The translations under genes were made by a program, and so were the position numbers. This document shows positions 35,455 through 45,917 of a stretch of DNA of 58,000 nucleotides, piece after piece; positions within the stretch are counted from its first letter, which is position 1; each line of letters begins with the position of its first letter. The stretch comes from Cryptomeria japonica (taxonomy: Eukaryota > Streptophyta > Pinopsida > Cupressales > Cupressaceae). The stretch is taken from assembly GCF_030272615.1 (NCBI RefSeq), contig NC_081415.1:624715740-624773739 (forward strand). The letters are read 5' to 3'. A model generated the notes under the pieces. That model had not been told where the DNA came from. It saw only the letters and a list, made by a program, of their open reading frames with translations, and searched no databases.

Positions 35455-35700
35455 ACTGCATCTGCGTCGGTGCCAGGCGCGTTTGTGTCTGCCAGGCGGA
35501 TCTGTGTCAGTGCCAGGCACGTCTATGTCTGGAACCGCGTCTGCGTCGAATGCAGGTGCGTCTACGATGTGCAGGGGCGTGTACGTAGTCTAGTCGTGTT
35601 TATGCCCTAAATAGGCACGTTTGTGTTATACAGGTGCATCTGTGTTGTGCAGGCGCATCTGTGCAGTCTGTAGGCATGTTTATGTAATGTAAGTATGTTT
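35455..35700 (+). repeat. CGCGTCTGTG-type modules upstream of the antisense PMD gene
   Basis: More than ten phrases of the form GCGTCTGTGTC, GCACGTCTATGTC or GCGCATCTGTG occur in 250 bp, often followed by GCCAGG or GCAGG. The same modules are in the gag leader at 47897-48055 and 49265-49535 but on the other strand. They therefore read in the same sense relative to each of the two genes. Frames at 35395-35610 are by-products of this repeat. Confidence 0.8.
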
Positions 35701-35866
35701 GCGTTGAAAAATGCAAGTTTGGTCTTCTAGGTCAAATCGATAGTTCTGTGATGAACATATGCTGTCAATTGGATAAGCTACTGAGAGGATACACTCAAGC
35801 AGGTCCTCTAGGGAAGACTAGGATAGATCAAGGCAATTTGTGATGAACAGTGAGTACCAAGATAGA

Positions 35867-36106
35867 GTACTTTGTGATGAACAGGGAGTACCCAAAGTAT
35901 GAGCAGCACTTTGTGATAAACAGGGAGTGCAAATGTGAATAACACTTTGTGATGAATAGTGAGTGTCACACACGTAGTACTTTGTGATGAACAGTGAGTA
36001 CTACTAGGATAGAAGCAACACTTTGTGATGAACAGTGAGTGTCACTAGGATAGATAGCCATATGCATTTAGATAAAAAGTAGCATTTTGTGATAAACAGT
36101 GAATGC
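35867..36106 (+). repeat. Array of six hairpins with constant loop and covarying stems
   Basis: Each unit has a 15-base loop of the form TTGTGATGAACAGTG, flanked by a stem of five to eight bases. Stem pairs are GTACT/AGTAC (35867-35891), GCACT/AGTGC (35906-35930), ACACT/AGTGT (35942-35966), GTAGTACT/AGTACTAC (35974-36004), ACACT/AGTGT (36018-36042) and GCATT/AATGC (36082-36106). Where one arm differs between units the other differs to match. A weaker unit lies at about 35835-35857. Confidence 0.9.
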
Positions 36107-36205
36107 CACGATGACTGACATGATTGATTTGCTTGACTGCAGGAGTATTTGCCGATGCTGGAGTCACGGGAGAGATTCCCATCGACATAGAGGTTGTGAC
36201 CTGAG

Positions 36206-38143
36206 TTGACACTTGGGGACCAAGCGGCCATTGAGGCAATGGGCTTGAGACATGTACTATATGTGCCTGAGTTTCGGGCAAACATGGGTTTGCTAACTGC
36301 GCTTGTTGAGAGATGGCACTCTGAGACGTGCACATTCCATTTATCGATGGGTGAGATGACAGTCACCCTGGAGGATGTTTACAGGATTTTGCGGGTGCCG
36401 ATCGATGGAGATTTGATCCCCTATGATCAAGATGGAGATCGAGAGACATTGAGATGGGTATTTCAGGACCCTGGATTGGAGATGAGGGCAGGACACGTGG
36501 CATGGGACACCATGGCAGCCACAGGGTTAGCATTGTCGGCAGTGATCGGAGGAGCGATCAGTGGGTTCCTGTGTCCAAATCGGGCGACACGGGGATTAGC
36601 TGTGGGCTGGGGGGGAGCACTGGAGACACTGGTGACACAGCACACCAGATATGCCTGGGGACCATGTGTGCTGGCCCATTTGTATTATGAGCTTCACCAG
36701 TTCGTTTATCACGGGTCAGTGGGCTTGGGCTGCGGGGTGACACTGCTGCGGGTGTGGGCTTACGAGCATCTACCAGTGATGAGGCCGATACACTTCAGAG
36801 GCAGGGGACATGGACGCAGTTTTGTGCATCTGTATGATATGATCACCTCGCAGCCACGAATTGGTAGGTTGGAGCATTGGCGGTGAGTGCTAGATGATAT
36901 TGATGTGGTCATCTGGAGACCATATCTAGGCTGCGAGGAGTGGGAGGATGGTGCAGTGGAGCTGCCCTACACCTTCCGGAGCAGGTACCTGATTGGGCAG
37001 ACGCCCTATGTGCTAGAGAGGCAGCTTGTGAATAGGGTTTGCAGGCAGTATGGCAGGATTCAGAGGATGCCACGGGGCTCGAGCATGTATGCCCGCACAG
37101 TCAGAGATCAGGCACAGTTTGGGCCGTTGCTGTCATATGATCAGGCACTCACACAGCTAGCAGAGATGGTACCCCTACCCTGGGACATGTGGCCTGAGAT
37201 TGAGGATGCCGGGATGGATGCTGAGTATTCAGCATATTGGGCAAAGCATCCATTCCCCCGATTGACAGATCCAGGAGAGGCACTGGAGGGAGATGGTGGT
37301 GGTGAGGAGGATGATGATGGAGGTGATGGTGGCCGAGGCTGACGGAGGAGGAGAGGAGTAGTTGGAGAGAGGTGAGTTGCACCTCGGAGGGAGGGTGGAG
37401 AGGAGAGGCAGGCTCAGGTGGTGAGGGGTCGCGGTGGATTACCCTTACAGGTGCCAGCAACACAGGGTCCCAGGCAGGTACAGAGATAGGGACAAGTACA
37501 GGGACAGGTACCAGTACAGGCACAGGAGCAGGGACGGAGATAGGTACAGGCACATAGGCATGTACAAAGATAGGTACCCATACAGGCACTAGTACAGGTA
37601 CAGATACAGGGGCAGGCACCCGTAGAGGGGGAGCCACAGGCAGAGGCAGAGGGGGCTGACCCAGAGGAGGATGAGCTATTTGAGCTCAGGGAGATCTGCC
37701 AGGGATAGGTAGATGAGATTCAGGAGTTTGAGAGGGAGAGGGATAGGCTCAGGATGAGGCTCAGAGATACTGAGTCGGAGAGAGATAAGGTGATCCAGCG
37801 CTATACAGAGGCCGAGACAGCACTGAGCGTAGGGAGACAGGCGGCAGAGGACACAGGGGCAGGATATGTATATATCCTGCGGGCAGGAGAGGAGATAGGC
37901 TACTGGAGGGACCTCTACTATTGTGCAATGCTAGTAGATCAGCAGGCGAGGAGCTTCCATAGACCGTCGTGTACAGCGACAGCTATGGGGGGGAGCCGGA
38001 GGAGACAAGCATCGAGTGGTGGGGTCATGGGTCCTCCACCACCACCAAATAGAGGAGATAGGCAGGGTGATCCTGGGGCGGGTCCTTCAGGGGCTCAGAT
38101 TCCACCGAGGCCAGGCAGCTCTGAGGGAGGGAGTTCATCATAG
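36206..38143 (+). pseudogene. Plant mobile domain (PMD) protein, antisense cargo of the Tat element
   Basis: One frame runs through the whole region. The first in-frame ATG is at 36239. Residues about 20-220 match the PMD family (PF10536, of MAIN and MAIL1): LLTALVERWHSETCTFHL, MTVTLEDVYRILRVPIDG, then YAWGPCVLAHLYYEL and LLRVWAYEHLP. After the first stop (TGA 36884) the frame goes on with RSRYLIGQTPYVLERQLVNR and MPLPWDMW-like text, then an acidic G/D/E stretch, a Q/V-rich repeat (about 37440-37620), a coiled coil (EFERERDRLRMRLRDTESER, from 37720) and a P/G-rich tail. About six stops interrupt it, all TGA or TAG. PMD proteins are nuclear; in Arabidopsis MAIN and MAIL1 act in transposon silencing and gene expression. 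The region is clearly more GC-rich than its surroundings. Confidence 0.8.
37440..37620 (+). repeat. GGTACAG/GGCACAG minisatellite inside the PMD gene
   Basis: The DNA is built from six-base steps such as CAGGTA, CAGGCA and CAGGGA. In the PMD frame it codes for alternating Q-V, Q-A and Q-G dipeptides. Three TAG codons fall exactly where CAG would stand in the pattern. It links the PMD part to the C-terminal coiled coil. Confidence 0.8.
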
Positions 38144-38149
38144 CCTTAG

Positions 38150-39870
38150 AGGGCTCCCTTTGGATCAGTTTTGTACCATTTTTGTATTGTAGACACCTGT
38201 TGGTGATTGTAGCCATATGATTTGGACATCATTGTATTATGACACTTTATGATTATATATGAGATGATTCATCTTTGCGGCAGCTATATGCATGTGTACC
38301 TATGTGATGAGATGTTTTATGATGTATGCTTATGATATGGATGCAAATATGTATGTAATGTAATATTTTTGTTCTTTTATGTTTTTATATGTGTATGCAT
38401 AATGCAAATGTGAATGTAAGTAATGCAAATGAATATGATAATGCAAATGTAAATTGTGCTAATAGGTGTTGTGTGCAGGATGTGATGCAGTTGTGATATC
38501 TATATGTATGTATGAAATGCTTATATGTGGTAATGTAGGTGCAACTACATGAAATGCAAATGTTTTTGGTGTGTCATTATATTCAATCATGTGATAGCAG
38601 GCTACGCGGACTCGAGAAGGATGATGGAAGGCAATCAAGAAAGGGGGGATGAAAGAAAGAAGATATGAAAGTGAAAGAGCTTCTTGTGTGTTATCATCAT
38701 TGAGCTTTATTATGGCAAGATAGGTTATGACAATCGAGGCATATGTTTGACCCAGAAAGTTATTGTACCTATTTGCATGGAGATAAGACAGTCACAAACA
38801 AGGAATGCCCCAGTTCACACTAGACTCACAGTGTCCTCATATCCTTGGACAAGTCATAGCATTACTAAGAGACAATCTACAGACAGCAAATACAAATAGG
38901 TGATGATATCCCATCCTCGCCTTTCTAGTCAAAGACATCCTGGAGATAGAATCTCTAGTCAAAGACATCCCAAAAAAGCTAAAAGACATGACACCAAAAA
39001 AAGATGAAATCAAAAAAAAACCAAGACTCGACACCAACATCCACTGTAGTCCTCAAGTTTAGTGTCTCTTATCACTTGTATAAGTCTTATTTGATTGTGG
39101 TCACAATGTTTACTTTCACAGAAAGGATAGATAGCACTGAACCATAATGTTGTCTGAGTCTGTTGAAAGATTTGATTTTGTTGAAGCCCATTGTTGCTGC
39201 TGTCTCATTTGAAACTGACTGAATCCATGAAGCTGATACTTTATTGTGGAGAAGATGAAGCTTTATTGCAAACTGGCGATGCAGATGTTGCTTTATTGCG
39301 GATTGTGCGCGAATAGACTGAAGGAAGCTGGAAGAAACTGTACTCCTTGAAACATGTGATGTTCTCAGTTCCACACCCATTACTAGACGTAGGATTTGCC
39401 TTAGCCACAGATAGGATCTGATTTATTATGGATGAAAAGGGATGAAAAGGAATGTTTATTATGAATGGCTAACCAATCTTGGGTAGATCAATTGACAAGC
39501 CATGATGGGAATGGGTAAGTTTATTATGAATGAATAGGTTGTGAGTGTGTGCAAAGTGAAAGGATGAAAGTGAAACCTGAAGGAGGGAGGAGCAGTGTCT
39601 CTATGCATGGCGCTGGTGACCCAGTTTTCACCATGGTACTTGCCCAGGGCGCCACCGAAGTGGTTTTCACCATTGGACGAAATTATTTCTCTTTACTTTT
39701 TTGGATTTTTTGATTTTTTTTGTGTCACAAGGTGCCTATTTGCTAGGTTTTCACCATGTAACGATTTTTTTGTTTTATAATTTTTTTTTTGTATTTTTGA
39801 AATTTTTTTATTTTATTTTTTTTGAATTTTTTTGATTTTTTTGTATTTTTGAATTAGGATATTCCGAAGA
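38150..39870. other. 3' region of the Tat element between PMD gene and integrase
   Basis: No convincing coding sequence. 38270-38470 is a low-complexity stretch rich in ATGCAAAT and ATGTATG. 39595-39760 holds three copies of a TTTTCACCATG-type motif next to GGCGCC or GGTGACC. 39690-39850 is poly-T-rich and directly follows the integrase stop on the sense strand. Confidence 0.6.
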
Positions 39871-39871
39871 G

Positions 39872-41263
39872 CTATGTGTAGAACCTGCGAAGGTGCATGC
39901 TATTGATAGGATCCTCCAAAGGTTCTCCATTTGTAGTTGAGAGCTGATACGCATCAGATCCATAGGCTGCTGTAATGATGTAAGGACCAAGCCAATTTGG
40001 TTCAAACTTGCCCTTCTTCTCTTTGTCCTGCTGATTCTTGGGGTTTTCTCGGAGAACCAAGTCACCTACCTCAAATGTGCGAGGTTTGACTTTATGATTG
40101 TAGCTGCGACTCATTCGTTGTTGGTAAGCCTTGAGATGATTAAAAGCAGTTTGTCTCCATTCATCTAGCAGTTCTAGTTCTTGTAAGCGAGAGACTCTAT
40201 AATCTTCATCAGTGATGATGTTTTGCAAAGAGACCCGTAAAGAGGGTAACTCGACCTCAATAGGCAAGATGGCTTCAGCACCATAGACAAGTGAATAGGG
40301 TGTAGCTCCTGTAGGTGTGCGAACACTTGTGCGATAGGCCCAAAGTGGAGGATTGAGTTGGATATGCCAATTACGGCCAACATTGTCGACTGTCTTCTTG
40401 AGGATTTTAAGGATTGTTTTATTAGATGCCTCAGCTTGGCCATTACCTTGGGGGTAATATGGTGTGGAGAAATGATGGGAAATATGGAAGCGGTCACAGA
40501 GTTCATGAACATCCTGATTTTTGAAGGGTCGCCCGTTATCAGTGATAATGGAAACAGGGATACCATATCGGCAAATGATATAGTTAAGGATGAAGATGGC
40601 AATCTGCTTTCTAGTGATTTGTGTGAGAGGCACAGCTTCAATCCACTTTGTGAAATACTCTGTGGCTGTGATAATGAATTTATGACCATTGTAAGAAGGA
40701 GGGTGAATCTTGCCTATGAGATCGAGTCCCCATTGACAAAAGGGCCAAGGAGACGCAAGTGGCTGTAGTTCTTGTGCTGGCGTATGTATGAGGTCTCCAT
40801 GAATTTGACATTGCTTACATTTCTTAACAAACTGATATGAGTCTTTTTCCATATTGGGCCAGTAATACCCAGTCCTAATGAGTTTCTTGGCCAAGGTAGG
40901 ACCACTAGCATGTGGACCACATATCCCTTCATGCACTTCATGTAACGCAATCTGAGCTTCCTCGCTTTCTAGACATCTAAGAAGAGTGCCATCTAGACCT
41001 CACCGGTATAGGATATCACCTAAAATGACATATCGAGAGGATTGGCGAATGAAGGTGCGGCGTTGGTTATTTGATAGATCAGGAGGTAGGATATTGTCGC
41101 GAAGGTATGTGAAGATGGAACCATATAACTGGGATTCAGGACCAACAACACATATCATTTCAGTAGGAGTGATCTCATATGATGGAACCAAAAGGTTATC
41201 CACCAAGAACTCATAGCGGGTCTCATTTGGAGGTAAATCGATCAATGAAGCAATTGTAGCCAT
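39872..41263 (-). pseudogene. Tat integrase
   Basis: The frame from 40936 to 39872 codes for most of a Ty3/gypsy integrase; 41263-41000 is the linker after RNase H, separated by a stop near 41000. The HHCC zinc domain is visible (HEVHEGICGPHASG, then CKQCQIHG). The core has the three acidic residues in WGLDLIG, SIITDNG and NGQAEASNK. The C-terminal part has GKFEPNWLGPYII and ends MHLRRFYT, without a chromodomain. This domain joins element cDNA into the host chromosome. It is in the same frame as RT and RNase H. The 354-codon open part is the best preserved piece of pol. Confidence 0.9.
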
Positions 41264-41640
41264 GGCATCTGCGACGCGATTCTGCTCTCTTGGTATCTAC
41301 TCAAAATCTATCCTTATGAAGTATTGTTTTAGATCATCCACCATTTGTTTGTAAGGCATTAATTTTTCATCTTTTGTTTGGTAATCATCAGTTGCTTGAC
41401 GGATGACAAGTTGAGAATCCCCAAAAACACGAAGTTCCTAGATCTTCCACTGAACTACAATCCGTAATCCAGTTGTTAATGCCTCATATTCCGCTATATT
41501 GTTAGTGCAAGGAAATGATAAGCAGTATGATTTTGGTATAGAATCCCCTTGAGGAGTTATAAAGAGAATACCAGCTCTTGCCCCATGCTATGTGTATGAG
41601 CCATCAAAGTACAGTTGCCATGGCTTTGCATGTGATACTG
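41264..41640 (-). pseudogene. Second (archaeal-type) RNase H domain of the Tat element
   Basis: The sequence begins PWQLYFDGSYT and, after a stop, continues with a P-Q-G-D block, NNIAEYEALTTGL and VFGDSQLV, then EQNRVADAMA. These are the D, E, D and D positions of an RNase H fold. An additional RNase H between the first RNase H and integrase is the mark of the Tat group. Two stops interrupt it. Confidence 0.78.
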
Positions 41641-43306
41641 TTAAAATGGATTCATCTAAAAATTCTGAATTTAGAGGAACATCATCAATCATGGGGGCAT
41701 CTACTAACTGATCTGCGATCGCTTGTCCTTTTATTGCTTTTCTGTCCACATACTCAATGTCGAATTCACTCAGGATCATTACCCATTTGGCCAGTCGCGT
41801 AGTAAGTGTTGCTTTATTGAGAAGGTATTTTAATGGATCAATTCTTGCAACCAACTTAGTCTTATGAGTGAGCATGTAATGTCATAATTTTTGTGAAGCA
41901 AAGACCACGGCGAGACATGCACACTCGATTGGTGTGTAGTTTAGCTCATATCCCACCAATGTGCGACTAATATAGTATACGGCCTTTTCCTTGCCCCCAG
42001 CAATTTGTTGTGCTAAGAGTGCTCCCAGTGCTGTTGGAGTAGCTGATATGTATAGTAGCAAAGGCTGATCTGGAACTGGTGGCATCAGAATAGGCGAATT
42101 CAAGAGATAATCCTTGAGCGTCTGGAAAGCCTGTTGACAGTTATCATCCCATTTGAATTTGATATTTTTATGTAACAAGTGTTGAAAAGGATTACACTTA
42201 TCTGCAAGTTGTGCTATGAATCTTTGTATAGATTGGAGTCTCCCTTGTAAGGATCAAAGTTGACTAATATTTCTGGGTGGTGGCATGTCCAAGATAGCCT
42301 TGACCTTTGCTGGATCGGCTTCGATTCCTCTTTTGGACACAATGAATCCTAGGAGCTTCCCGGAGGTTACTCCAAAGACACATTTCTTGGGGTTTAATCT
42401 TACTTTGTATTTTTCCAACCGATCAAAGACGACTGAAAGTATGTCCAAGTGTGTATCTCTATCTACTGATTTACCCAAGAGATCATCAACATAATCTTCC
42501 ACAGTTATGTGCATGAGATCATGAAAGATAGTAGTCATTGCTCTTTGATATGTAGCACTTGCATTTTTTAGTCCGAAGGGCATGACATTCCAACAGAAAG
42601 TTCCCCAAGGACAAGTGAATGATGTTTTATGTTGATCCTCGGGTGCAATCCTGATTTGATTATAACCAGAAAATCTATCCATCAATGATAACATTTCGTG
42701 ACCTGCCGTGAGATCAACAATCAAGTCAATATTTGGTAATGGGAAGTCATCTTTTGGACAAGCTTTGTTGATGTCTCTGAAATCTGCACATATTCTGATG
42801 CTGCGATCTGGTTTACTGACAGACACTAGATTGGATATCCATTCAGGATAATCAATTGGGCGTATGAATCCGACATCCAATAACTTCTCCAGCTCTACTT
42901 TGACTAGTAATGCCACTTGTGGATGCATTTTTCTTAATTTTTGTTTCACTGGCTTTGCCCCCTGTTTGACTATCAAATGATGCATTACCAAATCCGGATC
43001 CAGTCCAGGCATATCAGCGTATGACCATGCAAAGTTGATTTGTCATTCCTTGAAGAAACTTATGAACTGTGACCTTTCAAACTCTGTCAATGATTTAGCT
43101 AGGAATATGTTATGTGGAACCTCTTCCGTACCAATGTTTGTTTTGATAGTCTCCTCTACCAACATGGATGACTTTTCCTCATATGATGCTGGGAGAATGT
43201 CGAGCCTTCCATCTTCGGGTGCCTCAGAGAGTTTTTCGCCCTCAGATACGTCCTTTCTTTTTACTTTTTTTGGGGTCAAATAGCACCACAATGTGGTTTT
43301 CGCCAT
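41641..43306 (-). pseudogene. Tat reverse transcriptase and first RNase H
   Basis: The RT (43012-42254) has GFIRPIDYPEWISNLV, ICADFRDINKACPKDDFPLP, LSLMDRFSGYNQI, the block MPFGLKNASATYQRAM and the catalytic VEDYVDDLLG. The connection and RNase H follow after a stop at 42251: FQTLKDYLLNSPIL, LLLYISATPTALGALLAQQ and YTPIECACLAV. The usual RNase H start D is A (YISATPTA), a change often seen in this group. A stop is at 41879. The domain copies element RNA to DNA inside virus-like particles. It is in a different frame from gag and protease. Confidence 0.9.
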
Positions 43307-43484
43307 AAGACCCTTGATTTGTTCTTATTTACACATTTTTGCGACTGGAAGGTCCAACACCCTCACCAAAATATGCCATGTTGTTGAGTTCTATAGTGTA
43401 TCCTGCTTTATGGTCCCCAGGGGGAAGATCATCTCGTATGCCAAGATAGTCAATAACGGCTTCATCATTTTGGAATGTGTAAAA

Positions 43485-45767
43485 CTATGCTGGTCCTTCA
43501 TAATCCCAGTCAATGAGTTGGTGGTGAACCAGGGGAAGACCTTTAATGTCTTCGGAGTTTGCGGGGCTAAGAGTGAAGATGTGGTTATATTCAGGTATGT
43601 CTAGGTAATTATCGAGGTCATCAATGGCACTCTCCTCATCAGTCTCAATCACGAGCGAATCCAAATTGTCATCACTAGTAGCGCATTTTGGGATAGGTGT
43701 TCTCATCCTATGTGATTTCAACCTAAAACCTTGAGATGAAGACTGCGTGGAATCCTCATGGGTTGTTTCTTGACCAACTCTGAACTTTTTATAAAATTCC
43801 TCTTCTTCTGTGGGTTCATCTGGCTCTCTGAATGTCTCGGTGAGCTCATAATCACTGGATGATTTGTCTGAACCCCATTCCCATTCGTTGGAGTCTATGG
43901 AATAATGATCCTCTTGTTGAACTTTGGCAGCTTTGATTTGTAATGCTTCTTCTGTCCTTTTAGTGTGGATCTTGGAAGTCAGAAAACCAAGTCCCTTCGA
44001 GCGTTCCTTTTTGAAAGTCAATTCAGGTTGTAAAGGTTCAATGATGCCTTCCTTTCGTAACCCAAGAGGGCTTCTTCCATCATACCCAAATTTTTGTAAA
44101 ATCTTGAAGCCTTTGCCATATTTCTCACAGGGTATATTGATGTGATCTTGTGTGTCATCTTCAATGTCTTTGTAAAGCATTTTGTATAGATCTTCCTCCT
44201 CCAGTTTGCCCCATTTCTGAAAGACAGTAGGGTCCCATTCGAGTATCATGATGGATACTTGTTTGTTAGGATGTGGTCTTCCATATTCTTTTGGAGAACT
44301 CATGACTTGTCGTAAGTACATGGTCTGATTTAAAGTGTATTCTCCCATGCCTTTGTCCTGAAATTTGCCTTTAAGCTCACTTTGTCTTGATGTCAAAGGT
44401 TTCAATGACTCAGGATCAACATATGCGGAAGAAGGAATAGCTTCACGGTTACTGGGGATGATGGTTTCCGTATCTGATCTCAAGTTATTGCAATATATGA
44501 ACGGATTAGGATCACCGTTAACTGTTACTTCAACTCCATTGTGAGGAAACTTAATGCATTGGTGATATGTCGATGGGACTGCCCTCATTTCATGAATCCA
44601 AGGACGTCCTAGCAATATATTATAAGTGAAGTCTAGATCTAGGACTTGACAAACCACATCCTTTGTAACTGGCCCAATTCTTAGAGGTAAGGTGACTGTG
44701 CCTTTGGATGAGCATTCTTCGTCATCATATGCCTTGATGGTGATTTGATTTGTTGAATTCATGGCTTTATCAGAATATCCCAATTGTTTAATAGTGCTTA
44801 ACGTGCAAATGTTTAGACCAGCTCCTCCATCTATCAGGACTCATTTGATTCTATGTTTGTGTATGAAGGCTTCAATGTGTAGTGGTGCATTATGAGGCTG
44901 ACTTATGGAGGCGTCATCGGCTTCTGTGAATGTAAGGGAATGTGGAATGGAAAGGTATCCCACCATGGCTTGAAACTGGTCCACGTTCAGATCAGGAGGA
45001 ATAGCAGTATCTCTCAAGATTTTGTCAAGAATAGCTTTATGAGCGAGGGATATACGCAAGAGCTCAAGTATGGAGATTAGTGCGGGTGTCTTCCCTAACT
45101 GTTCTACAAGGTCATACTCAGGTTTAGTTGATGAAGAAGTGGTGTTTTTAGTTGAAGCACTTGGCAAAGTAATTTTACCTTGATGGGTTGTAACATGACA
45201 CTCAGAGGTAGGCTCAGAAGAAGATCCAACACCTCTTAGGACAATCTTGGGTCTCTGAGTAGGATTCTCAGGGTTTTTGTTCTTGATGGTAATAGTAGAG
45301 ATATGATTGTCCATCGAGATGTGATTGATAGTTGAATCATAGTTGTAAGGTGCTCTAGTATAGTTAGCTTGATCATCTGTGACTTTAGCTTTTCCTTTGT
45401 CATGTTTTGGGAATGGTTCCTTAAACATCTCATGTTCTTGATTGGATGAGTGTCCCTCAATCTCAATGTCACCTCTATCAATGAGATCCTGTATGATGTT
45501 CTTCAGTCGAGGACAATTTCCTATCTTATGACCCTTTCTCTTATGAAATTCATAATACTCATCATTATTCCACCAATTTGGTTTAACCTTTGGTTCATAT
45601 GGAGGAAAATCTGGAACTGTGATTACCTTGTTTGCCACTAACTTCTTGAAAACTGACTCAAGTGGTTCTCCCAAAGGGGTATACTTCCTTCGTGATCTAG
45701 AAGTTGTTTGAGTATTCACTTGATTGTTTGTAGAACTTGATCCTAAAAAGATGAATTTGGGTCGCAT
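43485..45767 (-). pseudogene. Gag C-terminus, aspartic protease and G-patch-like segment of the Tat element
   Basis: The stretch shares its frame with gag. It contains a knuckle-like YYEFHKRKGHKIGNC near 45540, a protease active-site region VLIDGGAGLNIC near 44830 just after a TGA at 44841, and the protease body with NILLGRPWIHEMRAVPS. Here the active site reads D-G-G instead of the common D-S/T-G. Downstream, residues about 221-268 of the 44783 frame read GFKILQKFGYDG...KGLGF, the pattern of a G-patch. The acidic rest leads to RT. The frame of RT begins after a run of seven A at about 43270. Confidence 0.78.
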
Positions 45768-45917
45768 TGTGTTGGCATCAACAACACCATCATTGACTGT
45801 GTTCTTGTTTTTATTCCAAAATCTTGGCTTGTCTTTTCCTTTAAAGTCATCTTTGTTTTCCTTGAATATCTTATTAACTCCTTGTTCAATTAGGACCTTT
45901 TCTATTGCTAAGCCTTT

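Noticed and set aside
35151-35610. Plus-strand frames upstream of the PMD gene as possible small proteins
   Set aside because: They coincide with the module repeats and the region just inside the 3' LTR, and the sister copy at 1350-1861 does not keep them open.
37149-37637. Minus-strand open frame of 162 codons with P-V repeats
   Set aside because: It is the complement of the Q/V minisatellite and acidic stretch of the PMD gene; the plus-strand frame has the family signature.
36206-38143. PMD gene as a normal host gene into which LTRs were assembled
   Set aside because: It lies between the integrase end and the polypurine tract inside a matching LTR pair, and the flanking 3' region is shared with another copy of the element, so it travels with the element.
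40358-40768. Plus-strand open frame across the integrase region
   Set aside because: Antisense shadow of the well-conserved integrase core.
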